From NCBI RefSeq assembly GCF_032598785.1, contig NZ_CP102984.1: DNA of 64,000 nt; one strand, written 5' to 3'. The notes under the pieces were generated by a model that had not been told where the DNA came from, searched no databases, and saw nothing but the letters and a program-made list of their open reading frames with translations. The translations under genes and the position numbers were made by a program. How positions within the stretch are numbered: position 1 is the first letter of the stretch; every line of letters starts with the position of its first letter. Source of the stretch: Terrisporobacter petrolearius (GTDB lineage: Bacteria > Bacillota > Clostridia > Peptostreptococcales > Peptostreptococcaceae). Positions 43,151-52,089 of this stretch are shown piece after piece.

Positions 43151-44173
43151 ATGGATATTAAATACTTAAAGAAATTATGTGAAGCAGATGGAATTGCTTC
43201 ACAGGAACAAGAAATAAGAAATCTATTAATAGAAGATATTAAAGGGGAAGTTGAATTTGATAATCTTGGAAGTATGATAGTACATCATAAAGGCGAAGGA
43301 ATAAAAATGATGTTTTGTGCTCATATGGATGAAGTAGGTTTCATGGTTAGATATATAAGTGATATAGGAATGCTTCATTTAACAAATGTAGGTGGAGTTA
43401 AAGACTCAGCAAAATCATTTCAAAAAGTTACTGTTACGAAAGTAGATGGAAGTAAAGTTAAAGGTTTAATGAATTGTGCTTATGATGATAAACATAGTGT
43501 GAAAGATGTTTATGTTGATATAGGTGTAAGTTCTGCAAAAGAAGTTGAAACTTTAGGAATAAACATAGGCGATATGGTTTGTTTTGATAGTGAGAGTGAA
43601 ATGCTAAATGAAAATGTACTAATGGCAAAGGCATTAGACGATAGAATAGGGTGCTATGTATTAAAAGAACTAGATAAACGATTAAATAATAACAAATCTA
43701 ATGATGTATATTTAAGTTTTACTAGTTCGGAGGAAGTTGGAACTAGAGGGGGAAAAACAAGCACAGATATTATAAACCCAGATATAGTTTTTGCCATAGA
43801 TGTGGCATGTGCACCAGACCTAACTAGGAATTATACAAATAATAGACAGCTATCTAAGGGATGTATGATTGTTCATTATGACAAGACAATGGTACCAAAT
43901 AAGAAATTCCTTAATTATATAAAAAATTTAGCAAAAGAAAAAAATATAAAGTTCCAATGCGATATGTTTGGCGGTGGAGGAACAGATGCAGCAAATGCCC
44001 ATTTAGTTAATGGTGGAAAATTGGCAATTGTTTTAGGTATACCATTAAGATATTGCCATGGAAACTATTCTATGGTTGATCTTAGAGATGTTGAAGACGT
44101 TATAAATTTATGTACTGCTATTGTAAATGAAATGAGCAAAAAACAGTATGATGACATATTAAGTTTTATTTAG
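43151..44173 (+). CDS. M42-family metallo-aminopeptidase
   Basis: A 340-residue zinc peptidase of the FrvX/SgcX/YsdC group. Visible metal motifs: AHMDEVGFMVRYI near 56-68, AKALDDRIGCYVLKEL, TSSEEVGTRGGKTS and the C-terminal LRYCHGNYSMVDLRDVED. These tetrahedral dodecamers remove N-terminal residues from peptides. Members sitting in PTS operons are known (frv, sgc in E. coli), and here the gene lies between the PRD regulator and the EIIA gene with nine bases of spacing. Whether it acts on a sugar-linked peptide is unknown. Confidence 0.92.
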   Translation: MDIKYLKKLCEADGIASQEQEIRNLLIEDIKGEVEFDNLGSMIVHHKGEGIKMMFCAHMDEVGFMVRYISDIGMLHLTNVGGVKDSAKSFQKVTVTKVDGSKVKGLMNCAYDDKHSVKDVYVDIGVSSAKEVETLGINIGDMVCFDSESEMLNENVLMAKALDDRIGCYVLKELDKRLNNNKSNDVYLSFTSSEEVGTRGGKTSTDIINPDIVFAIDVACAPDLTRNYTNNRQLSKGCMIVHYDKTMVPNKKFLNYIKNLAKEKNIKFQCDMFGGGGTDAANAHLVNGGKLAIVLGIPLRYCHGNYSMVDLRDVEDVINLCTAIVNEMSKKQYDDILSFI

Positions 44174-44185
44174 GAGGAAGAGAGA

Positions 44186-44506
44186 ATGAATGATTTAGAA
44201 ATGAAGATAATGCAAATTATTGTATCTTCAGGGGAGAGTAAAGCAAAATCTTTTGAAGCTTTAAATAAAGTGAAAGAAAGAGATTATGCTGGAGCTAGAG
44301 CATGTATGGAGGAAGCAAGAAAAATAGATATAGAAGCACATAATGCTCAAACAGCTTTAATACAAAGTGAATTATCTGGAGATGGTGAAGACAAACCGAT
44401 GTTAAGTTTATTAATGGTTCATGCACAGGATCATTACATGACTTCACAATTATCTAGAGATTTAATAGAAAAACTAATAGAGGTATTTGAATCAAAGGAG
44501 GACTAA
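44186..44506 (+). CDS. PTS lactose/cellobiose-type EIIA component
   Basis: A 106-residue helical protein. The motif LLMVHAQDHYMTSQL carries the phospho-acceptor His79, and IVSSGESKAKSFEAL and MEEARKIDIEAHNAQT are family residues. It forms the trimer that takes phosphate from HPr and gives it to EIIB. It starts 12 bases after the peptidase gene (GGAGGAAG site) and is followed by EIIB. Confidence 0.94.
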   Translation: MNDLEMKIMQIIVSSGESKAKSFEALNKVKERDYAGARACMEEARKIDIEAHNAQTALIQSELSGDGEDKPMLSLLMVHAQDHYMTSQLSRDLIEKLIEVFESKED

Positions 44507-44508
44507 AT

Positions 44509-44835
44509 ATGAGAATAGTATTATGTTGTGCAGGTGGTTTTTCAACTACTATGTTAATGAAAAATATGGAGAACACAGTAAAGAATAGTCAGAAGTTAAA
44601 TAATGACGATTTTGAGTTCGCTGCTATTCCAGTAGATTTATTAAAGCAAGAAAGAGATAACTGTGATGTATTAGTTATAGGGCCACAAATAGCTCATAGA
44701 CTTGATTACATCAAACCAATAATTGAACCTAATAATATACCATACGTAGTTATAGATCAAGATACTTATGGAAAAATGGATGGAGCAACAGCTCTAAAAA
44801 TGGCACTAATAGCTCATAAAAAAGCAAATATGTAA
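44509..44835 (+). CDS. PTS lactose/cellobiose-type EIIB component
   Basis: A 108-residue protein starting MRIVLCCAGGFSTTMLM, where the active-site Cys (Cys6 or Cys7) accepts phosphate from EIIA. Further family residues are LLKQERDNCDVLVIGPQIAHR and PYVVIDQDTYGKMDG. It belongs to the EIIB-cellobiose/chitobiose group. It starts two bases after the EIIA stop, and the EIIC gene follows 42 bases later, so EIIABC are encoded in order. Confidence 0.94.
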   Translation: MRIVLCCAGGFSTTMLMKNMENTVKNSQKLNNDDFEFAAIPVDLLKQERDNCDVLVIGPQIAHRLDYIKPIIEPNNIPYVVIDQDTYGKMDGATALKMALIAHKKANM

Positions 44836-45476
44836 TTTTGCAGTGTAAAAAATATATAAAAATAAGGGGAAAAGCAATGTTTGAGAAATTTGAGAAATTT
44901 ATGAACAAATATCTTACACCATTGGCGCAAAAGATGGATAAGCAACCTCATCTAAGTGCTATAAAGAAATCTATGGTGGCAATGACACCAATACTTATAA
45001 TAGGAAGTTTATGTTTAATACCAGAGGCAATAGGTAACATTCTAGGAGAAGGAAATCCTATAGCTGATTTTATAATGGCTAATATGGATAATTTTTATCT
45101 ACCTTTCTATCTAACAATAGGCATGATGGGGCTTTATGTATGTTTATGTATAACTTATTTCCTTGGAGAACACTATAAACTATATATTCCAGGAGCTATG
45201 GTGTTAGGAGGAGTTGGGTTCCTTTTAATGACTTTTAATTTCCTTGAAGATGGTGGAATGAACATTAAATATTTAGGGACAAAAGGTTTATTTTTAGCTA
45301 TGGCGGCAGGAGTAATTGCAGTAGAGTTATATAGATGGTGTAAAAAGAAAAACTTTACTATTCGTATGCCAGAAAGTGTACCAGATTTCGTATCAAGGTC
45401 ATTTGAATTAATACCAACGACAGTAATAATAGTTGGTTTATTTATGGCTATAAGATTAGTTAGTTTATCATTATTC

Positions 45477-46905
45477 GGGTTTGTCAATAAAAGTGTGTAA
45501 GTAGTTTTTATTTTATAAGTCAGGTAGATAAAATTAATCTACCTGATTTTTTAATACTGATATTTTTTAACTCTTTCTTTTAAATTCTCATCCATATCTA
45601 ATTGATTTCTGACAAGAGCCCAATTTGAAATTGGACGATTATTCCACTTTTTATAAAGTTCAGTTATCCTAAGATAAAGTAATTTAAGTAGTGAATTTTC
45701 ATTAGGAAAAGCTCCTTTTTTAGTTACTTTTCTAAAGCTTGAATTAACACTTTCAACAGCATTTGTTGTATACATTATTTTTCTTACTGCACTTCCATAA
45801 TTAAATAATTGTTCAACATGTAAAAAGTTTCTCTTCCATACATCTATAGCTCCAGGATATTTAGACCATACTTGTTGGAACCTTTCAAATTCAGCGATAG
45901 CTGCTTTTAAACTAGGAGCACCATAAATTTTCTTTAAGTGAGATGTAAATGCTTTGTATTCTTTACTAGGAACATATTTTAGAGAATTTCTGATTAGATG
46001 GACTATACATCTTTGAACAATAGTATGCTTAAATATAGATTTAGCTCCGTCTTCTAAACCACTAACCCCATCCATACAGATGAATAAAATATCTTCTACG
46101 CCACGAGTTTTTAACTCATCAAATATTTGCATCCATGTATGCTTATTTTCAGTTTCGTTGATCCATAGCCCCAGGATATCTTTTACACCATCAACATCAT
46201 ATCCTAAAATCGTATAAATTGCGCAGTTTTTAACTTCGTAATCCTTGCGAATAGTAACATACAGGCAGTCTACAAATAAGAAAGTATATAATTTTTTTAA
46301 GGGTCTATTTTGCCATTCTTCAAGATGTTCAAGCACACTATCAGTAATTTGAGATATTGTTTCATGAGATATTTCAAACCCATAAATATCTTCTATAGTA
46401 TCTGAAATATCACGTTGGCTCATTCCTTTAGCATACATAGACAGCACTTTATCTTCAATTCCAGAAACATCCTTGCAACGTTTTGGAATTAATTGTGGTT
46501 CAAATGTCGCTTCGCGGTCACGAGGGACATTGATAGAAACACTACCATTAGTAGTTTTTACAGTTTTTTGTGAATAACCATTTCTACGATTAGTTGTATT
46601 CTTTGGATTATGATTATTATTTTCATAGCCTAAGTGACTATCCATTTCGCCTTGAAGCATGGCTTCAAACATTGGTGCAAAAATATCTTTAAGAGCATCT
46701 TGCATATCTTCAACCGTTTCAGGTTGATATTGTTCAAGTATTGCATTTACTAGTTCATTTTTCTTAGAACTTTGTTTTTTTCTAACCATAGTATCATACC
46801 TCATCTTTTTAAGTTCCTTTCCTTAATGGTATCACACTCTATAATCAAAAAAGTGCATAAGCTGACAACAATCTTGTCAACTTACACACTTTATTTTACA
46901 TTCCC
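45477..46905 (-). mobile_element. IS256-family insertion sequence (1429 bp)
   Basis: Terminal inverted repeats of 26 bases start GGG: left 45477-45502 and right 46880-46905, sharing GTGTGTAAGT at the inner end and matching at most positions. They are flanked by an 8-bp direct duplication CATTATTC (45469-45476 and 46906-46913). The complete transposase fills the inside on the minus strand. Intact ends and target duplication indicate a recent insertion. Confidence 0.95.
45551..46804 (-). CDS. IS256-family (Mutator-type) transposase
   Basis: A 417-residue transposase with the MULE/IS256 layout: N-terminal DNA-binding part (EDMQDALKDIFAPMFEAMLQ, HLGYENNNHNPKN), the DDE catalytic core with D in LFVDCLYVTIRKDYEV, D in CMDGVSGLEDGA, and E in TTNAVESVNSSFRKVTKKGAFP. 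GYSQKTVKTTNGSVSI and PRDREATFEPQLIPK are family-specific. ATG 46804 has an AAGGAA site; ATG 46789 is also possible. It appears intact, so the element may still move. Confidence 0.95.
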   Translation of the reverse strand: MRYDTMVRKKQSSKKNELVNAILEQYQPETVEDMQDALKDIFAPMFEAMLQGEMDSHLGYENNNHNPKNTTNRRNGYSQKTVKTTNGSVSINVPRDREATFEPQLIPKRCKDVSGIEDKVLSMYAKGMSQRDISDTIEDIYGFEISHETISQITDSVLEHLEEWQNRPLKKLYTFLFVDCLYVTIRKDYEVKNCAIYTILGYDVDGVKDILGLWINETENKHTWMQIFDELKTRGVEDILFICMDGVSGLEDGAKSIFKHTIVQRCIVHLIRNSLKYVPSKEYKAFTSHLKKIYGAPSLKAAIAEFERFQQVWSKYPGAIDVWKRNFLHVEQLFNYGSAVRKIMYTTNAVESVNSSFRKVTKKGAFPNENSLLKLLYLRITELYKKWNNRPISNWALVRNQLDMDENLKERVKKYQY

Positions 46906-47674
46906 CATTATTCGGTGTATTACCTCCAGAAGTACTTACGCAATTCTTATCTCCATTAGTAGGATCACTAGATAATCCATTTATGTTTGCATTTATAACA
47001 TTTTTAGGAGTGCTATTATTCTTCTTTGGTATACATCCATCAGTACTATCTCCTATAACTGCACCAATAGCAGCTCAATTTTTAGCAGAAAATATAGAGT
47101 CTATGGCAGCAGGACAAGCTTTACCTCATTTCTATACAGGTGGTATGGTAAGTGCATTTGCTAACTTTACAGGAACAGGTGTAACGTTTGGTTTAGTATT
47201 TTGGTTCTTGTTCTCTAAGAGAAAAGATTTAAAACGTATTGGACAGGTTTCATTAGTACCTTCATTATTTGGAATAAATGAGCCAATATTATTTGGTGCA
47301 CCAATTGTTTTAAATCCAACTTTCTTCTTACCATATGTTATAGGTGGAACTATATTGGGAACATTCCCAGCATTTTTAATGAATGCAGGGATATTAGCAA
47401 AACCATTCTTTAACCCACCATATTTAGGAGCATTCTTAGAAGGATTCTTAGTAAATGGGCATTGGTTAACAGTAGTGGTTAATGCTACTCAAATGTTAGG
47501 TTCAATATTAATTTGGTATCCATTCTTTAAATTATATGAAAAACAAACATCTTTAACCGAAGCAAAACAATCAAAAGAACAAAATGCAATATCAGATGAA
47601 GATTTAGATTTATTAGGAGAATTAGATTTCTAGTATATAAATTAAAATAATAAAGCTAAAACGTAATATATGAG

Positions 47675-47722
47675 ATAAAAGCTATGACGATAGAATAATA
47701 AATCTATATTCATAGCTTTTAT
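47675..47722 (+). terminator. hairpin terminator after EIIC
   Basis: A perfect 13-bp stem (47675-47687 with 47710-47722), 22-base loop, U-rich right arm. It partially separates the PTS genes from the M24 peptidase gene. Confidence 0.75.
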
Positions 47723-47760
47723 TATTAGTGATAAATTATGAAGAACTAGAGGAGGTTTAT

Positions 47761-48846
47761 ATGGATTTACATATTAAAAAAATAAAAAAATTATTACTAA
47801 AATTGAATATAGATGGATTGCTTATAAAATCAAAAATTACAAAAAAATATTTAGGAACACTAACAGGAAGCGGAGTAAATGTTTTAATCACGAAAGATAA
47901 AAATTATCTTATTTTAGATGGAAGATATGTTAGTGAAGCTAGAGATAAAAAAACAGATTTCGAAATAATTGAAAACACGCCTGCTCAGTCTCAAAAATCA
48001 CATTTTCATGTGGTAAATGAAATTTTCAAACAATATAATTACTCAAATTTAGGATTGGAATCTCAAGGATATTCTATTTCTGATTATGAAAAACTTAAGG
48101 AATATGATTTCAATGTTGTTCTTGTAGGAGAAGAAATAAATGAAGTGAGAATAATCAAAGACGATAGTGAAATCAGTGTATTAAAAGAAGCTTGTGAAAT
48201 AACAGATAAAATATTTGATAATGTATTAAATCATATAAAAGTAGGAATTACAGAGCAAGAGATAAATGCATGGGTTCATTACTATTCGTTGAAGTATGGA
48301 GCAAGTAAGCTATCTTTTGATCCTGTTATAACTTCTGGGACAAGAACGTGTTTACCCCATGGAAGACCTACTGACAAAATAATAGAAGATGGAGATGTGG
48401 TAATGATTGATTTTGGAATTGAGTACAAAAATTATCAATCAGATATGACTAGGACAGTCTTTGTAGGAAAGCCAAATGAAAAAATCTTAGAAATTTATGA
48501 AGTTGTAAAGAAGGCTCAAAGTGTTGGAGTTGGATCAATAAAATCAGGAAAAAAAGCCAGTGATGCAGATTTTGAAGTGAGAAAAATAATAAATGAAGCG
48601 GGATATGGCAAGTATTATAACCATGGTTTAGGACATGGAATTGGAATTGGCGATGGATCAGAGTATCCATTCTTAAATGAAACATCAGATACAATTTTAC
48701 AAAATAACATGGTTATGTCTTGTGAACCGGGAATTTATATACCTGGATTAGGGGGTGTAAGAATAGAAGATGATATATGGATAAAAGATGGAGTAGGAAT
48801 TCCGTTAAATAGAACAACAAAAGAGATAATCATTTTGGAGGGATAG
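47761..48846 (+). CDS. M24-family Xaa-Pro aminopeptidase
   Basis: A 361-residue metallopeptidase with a creatinase-like N-terminal domain (IKKIKKLLLKLNIDGLLIKSK) and the pita-bread catalytic domain. Metal ligands appear in MIDFGIEYKNYQSDMTRTV (two Asp), GLGHGIGIG (His) and CEPGIYIPGLGG and VRIEDD (Glu). It releases N-terminal residues preceding proline. ATG 47761 is preferred because GAGGAGG is six bases upstream. The next gene follows after one base, so translation is tightly coupled. Confidence 0.93.
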   Translation: MDLHIKKIKKLLLKLNIDGLLIKSKITKKYLGTLTGSGVNVLITKDKNYLILDGRYVSEARDKKTDFEIIENTPAQSQKSHFHVVNEIFKQYNYSNLGLESQGYSISDYEKLKEYDFNVVLVGEEINEVRIIKDDSEISVLKEACEITDKIFDNVLNHIKVGITEQEINAWVHYYSLKYGASKLSFDPVITSGTRTCLPHGRPTDKIIEDGDVVMIDFGIEYKNYQSDMTRTVFVGKPNEKILEIYEVVKKAQSVGVGSIKSGKKASDADFEVRKIINEAGYGKYYNHGLGHGIGIGDGSEYPFLNETSDTILQNNMVMSCEPGIYIPGLGGVRIEDDIWIKDGVGIPLNRTTKEIIILEG

Positions 48847-48847
48847 T

Positions 48848-50029
48848 ATGAAGCATAATTTTGATCAAGTTCATAATCGTAGGGGAACTTACTGTACACA
48901 ATGGGATTATATACAAGACCGTTTTGGAAAGAAGGATTTAATTCCTTTTTCTATTTCAGATACAGATTTTACAGTACCAATGCCAGTATATGAAAAATTA
49001 CAAAATGTATTGCAGCACCAGATTTATGGATATTCAAGATGGAACCATGATGATTTTAAAGGTTCAATAAAAAATTATTATCATAAAAGATTTGAAGTTA
49101 ATATAAATAAAGATTGGGTTATTTACAGCCATTCAGTTATGTATTCTGTCTCCCTTTTATTAAGGTTACTTTGTAACAAAGAAGGAAAAGTAGCAGCATT
49201 CAGCCCCATGTATGATGCTTTCTTCAATGTAATTAGAGACAATAGATTTGAATTAGAAGAAATTCAATTAAGAGAAAGTGAAGGGAAATATACTATAGAC
49301 TTTGCTGAATTTGAAAATAAAATAAAGCAGTGCAATGTACTATTACTTTGTTCTCCTCACAATCCGACAGGAAGAGTTTGGATTAAAAAAGAGTTAGATT
49401 TAATAGTTTCTATATGTAAAAAACACAATGTAAAAATTATAAGTGATGAGATACATGGAGATGTGGTCATGCCTGGAAATAAGCACACTCCAATGTTAGC
49501 TTACCATAATGAATATGATGAAATATATTTAGTTTCTTCTGGTAGTAAAACATTTAATTATCCTGGTTTAATAGGTTCTTATGCAATTGTTCCAAATAAG
49601 AAAATATATGAGGATTTTCTTGCTCAAACTAGAAGAAAAGACTTTTTAAATTCAGTTAGTATTTTAGGAATGTATGCAACAATGGTGTCTTATAATGAGT
49701 GCGATTATTATATAGATCAGCTTGTTGAATATGTGGATAATAACATGAACTATGTTGAAAAGTTTATTAAGGATAATTTTAAACAAGTTAAATTTATAAA
49801 ACCTGAAAGTACGTATCTAGCATGGATAGATTGTAGGGATTTACCTTTCACTTGTGATGAAATTCAAGATGCACTTATTAATGTAGGTGGTGTTGGAATT
49901 ATGAAAGGTGAGGTATATGGTGCTGAAAAATATTTAAGGCTAAATTGTGGCTGTCCTTTAGAGAAGCTTAAAGAGGGGCTTAATAGAATGAAAAAAAGTA
50001 TAGATTATTTATATGATTTAAAAAAATAG
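48848..50029 (+). CDS. MalY/PatB-family PLP-dependent C-S lyase or aminotransferase
   Basis: A 393-residue fold-type I PLP protein, paralogous to 12927. PFSISDTDFTVP is the N-terminal family motif, SPHNPTGRVWIKKEL binds the cofactor phosphate region, IISDEIHGDVV holds the PLP Asp, and SSGSKTFNYPGLIGSY carries the PLP lysine. C-terminal RLNCGCPLEKLKEGLNR is typical. The reaction may be beta-cleavage of a sulfur amino acid or transamination. In the operon it is coupled to an Xaa-Pro peptidase and precedes manA, an unusual mix. Confidence 0.9.
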   Translation: MKHNFDQVHNRRGTYCTQWDYIQDRFGKKDLIPFSISDTDFTVPMPVYEKLQNVLQHQIYGYSRWNHDDFKGSIKNYYHKRFEVNINKDWVIYSHSVMYSVSLLLRLLCNKEGKVAAFSPMYDAFFNVIRDNRFELEEIQLRESEGKYTIDFAEFENKIKQCNVLLLCSPHNPTGRVWIKKELDLIVSICKKHNVKIISDEIHGDVVMPGNKHTPMLAYHNEYDEIYLVSSGSKTFNYPGLIGSYAIVPNKKIYEDFLAQTRRKDFLNSVSILGMYATMVSYNECDYYIDQLVEYVDNNMNYVEKFIKDNFKQVKFIKPESTYLAWIDCRDLPFTCDEIQDALINVGGVGIMKGEVYGAEKYLRLNCGCPLEKLKEGLNRMKKSIDYLYDLKK

Positions 50030-50054
50030 ATGTTTGCATTTAAGGGAGAAGAAA

Positions 50055-50867
50055 ATGACTAAAATTTTGAAGATAAAACCATTTTACAGTGAAAAAATAT
50101 GGGGATATGAAGATTGGATTTTATCAACGCATAAAAATGGCCATTCCATTGTACAAGGAAAAGATATTAATTTAATAGATTATATAGGGAAAGAGTTGCC
50201 AATTCTTAATAAAATCATAAAAGCTGATGATACTTTATCAATACAGGTTCATCCAGGAGATGAGTTTGCAAAAAAATATGAAAATGATAACGGAAAGACA
50301 GAATGTTGGTATATTCTAGATGCCAAAGAAAGTGCTACCCTTGTTTGTGGAATTAAAAAAGGACAAAATAAAGAATCCTTTGAACAAGTAATAAAACAAG
50401 GAAATGTGGAAGAGTATTTAGAAAGAATAAATGTGAAGGCTGGAGATATGATTTATATACCAGCAGGCACAGTTCATGCCATAGAAGGTGGACTAAAATT
50501 AATAGAAGTTCAGCAAAGTAGTGATGTTACATATAGATTGCATGACTGGGGAAGAGACAGAGAAATACATATCGATAAATCTCTTCAGGTTATAGATTAT
50601 GAAGGTAGAAATAATGGAGGAAAAATAGAAGACTTTAAGAAGTTAAAGACTCCTTATTTTACAGTAGAAAAAATAGAAGTTAACTCACAGTATAAAGATA
50701 CAGTTAATAGTGAAGGGTTTCATTCTTATACTGTTATTGATGGAATTGGAGAAATTGTTTCTAATGAAGAGCGTTTAAAGCTTGAAAAGGAAGAAACTAT
50801 ATTTATTCCTTCTGGTATAGACTATACTATTGTAGGAAATATAGAATTACTGAAATCTTATGTATAA
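50055..50867 (+). CDS. manA: mannose-6-phosphate isomerase, class I
   Basis: A 270-residue cupin enzyme, interconverting mannose-6-phosphate and fructose-6-phosphate. Zinc and active-site motifs: IKADDTLSIQVHPGDEFAKK, GKTECWYILDAKE, YIPAGTVHAIEGGLKLIEVQ and YRLHDWGRDREIHI. ATG 50055 follows AAGGGAGAAG and is preferred over the TTG at 50034. It lies 25 bases after the C-S lyase gene, so it closes the PTS-peptidase operon. It would send the PTS product, if a mannose-type phosphosugar, into glycolysis. Confidence 0.92.
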   Translation: MTKILKIKPFYSEKIWGYEDWILSTHKNGHSIVQGKDINLIDYIGKELPILNKIIKADDTLSIQVHPGDEFAKKYENDNGKTECWYILDAKESATLVCGIKKGQNKESFEQVIKQGNVEEYLERINVKAGDMIYIPAGTVHAIEGGLKLIEVQQSSDVTYRLHDWGRDREIHIDKSLQVIDYEGRNNGGKIEDFKKLKTPYFTVEKIEVNSQYKDTVNSEGFHSYTVIDGIGEIVSNEERLKLEKEETIFIPSGIDYTIVGNIELLKSYV

Positions 50868-50921
50868 CAAAGAAATAAGGCATAATACAAAAATAGTATT
50901 ATGCCTTATTTCTTTGTTATA
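50863..50921. terminator. bidirectional terminator between manA and the AEC gene
   Basis: A perfect 26-bp stem (50863-50888 with 50896-50921), 7-base loop AAAAATA, overlapping the manA stop. The symmetry lets it end both converging genes. Confidence 0.93.
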
Positions 50922-50930
50922 ATCATATAC

Positions 50931-51869
50931 TTAAATTAAAGCCAGCTCTTTTAAAATAAAAATCCAACAAAAAACTGTTACTATGGAAAATGCAGAAGTA
51001 AATACAACTATCTGGCTAGCTAAGTCACTGTCACCATCCATTTGAATTGCCATCTGAAAACTAGATATGGCAGTAGGTGATGCAAACATAATCATAAGAG
51101 ATAGAAGTGATACGCCTCTAAATCCGCAGTAATAGGAAATTAAAATAAAAATAAGTGGAGTAATAATTAGCTTTCCTATAACAACTATGATTGTTTCTCT
51201 TAAATATTTCTTTATATTAGAGAAAGAAAAAGATGCACCAAGTAATGTTAAAGACAAAGGTGTTGCCATTTTTGATATATCTTTAATAGTACTTACAATA
51301 AATAGAGGAAGCTTAATATTAAGAATCAACAATAGTAAGCCTAAAAAAGCACCTATAATAAGAGGGTTTGTAACTATACCTCGAATAATTTTTTTTATAT
51401 TAATACTTCCTCCACGAAAAGTTTCTAAGCAAACTACAGCTAAGAAGTTAAACAAAGGAACTATGACTCCTATTAGAAGGGCAGTTGTTCCTACCTTTCC
51501 TTCCCCAACCAAGGAAGTAGCAACGGGAATTCCAAATAGTACAAAGTTACTACGAAATATACCCTGAATCATAACACCTCTTTTGCTGTTATCTTTCTCA
51601 ATTATGGGTATAAATAAAAATAAAACTCCAAATAGAATTATAATAGACATGGTAGCAAAGATCATTAATTTAGGATCAAAGACACTACCTAAGTCCGTTG
51701 TATAAATATTATAAAATAATAAAGTTGGCAAAAATACTTTAAATGTAGTATTGTTCATTACCTTTACTGAACCCTTATCAAGTATTTTTATGTATTTAAG
51801 AAAATAACCAAGTGCCATGACTAAACACAATGGTGCTACCACATTAAAGGATAAAATTAGATTTTTCAC
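50931..51869 (-). CDS. AEC-family (auxin efflux carrier-like) transporter
   Basis: A 312-residue membrane protein with about ten hydrophobic segments. The N-terminal half has FNVVAPLCLVMALGYFLKYI and NTTFKVFLPTLLFYNIY, a family hallmark with a kinked helix after the Pro. The C-terminal half has SPTAISSFQMAIQMDGDSDLASQIVVFTS. Such carriers export or import small organic acids or amino acids such as malate. The GTG at 51869 is preferred because AAGGAG lies eight bases upstream; the GTG at 51878 overlaps that site. It converges with manA. Confidence 0.88.
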   Translation of the reverse strand: MKNLILSFNVVAPLCLVMALGYFLKYIKILDKGSVKVMNNTTFKVFLPTLLFYNIYTTDLGSVFDPKLMIFATMSIIILFGVLFLFIPIIEKDNSKRGVMIQGIFRSNFVLFGIPVATSLVGEGKVGTTALLIGVIVPLFNFLAVVCLETFRGGSINIKKIIRGIVTNPLIIGAFLGLLLLILNIKLPLFIVSTIKDISKMATPLSLTLLGASFSFSNIKKYLRETIIVVIGKLIITPLIFILISYYCGFRGVSLLSLMIMFASPTAISSFQMAIQMDGDSDLASQIVVFTSAFSIVTVFCWIFILKELALI

Positions 51870-52089
51870 ATATGTCACTCCTTTTTTCTAGAATAATAAA
51901 AGTATAAAGAAAGAGTAATAAAAAAGCAAACATTACAAAAATTAGACAAACTAGAAAATTTTAGATAAAATGAGTAGACGGCAAATTTTTATATAGTTAT
52001 TTTAATTAAAAAACATAATGAATTTAATATGGAATTAATAATAGAAATATAATAAAAATGGATATAATAAATATAATAGGAGGGATTAT

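Larger units (their letters stand above)
44877..47633 (+). pseudogene. PTS EIIC permease (cellobiose/chitobiose type) interrupted by an IS256-family element
   Basis: The gene is split. The left part 44877-45476 encodes 200 residues (MFEKFEKFMNKYLTPLAQK to SLSLF); the right part resumes at 46914 with GVLPPEVLTQFLSPL and stops at 47633, giving 239 more residues. Both halves are in the same frame, and removing the IS plus one target-site copy joins ...SLSLF to GVLPPE... exactly. Family motifs appear on both sides: MVAMTPILIIGSLCLIP and PHFYTGGMVSAF, GINEPILFGAPIVLNPTFFLPY. AAGGGG supports ATG 44877. Without the IS it is a normal EIIC of 439 residues; as it stands, the C-terminal part lacks a clear start. 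Confidence 0.93.
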
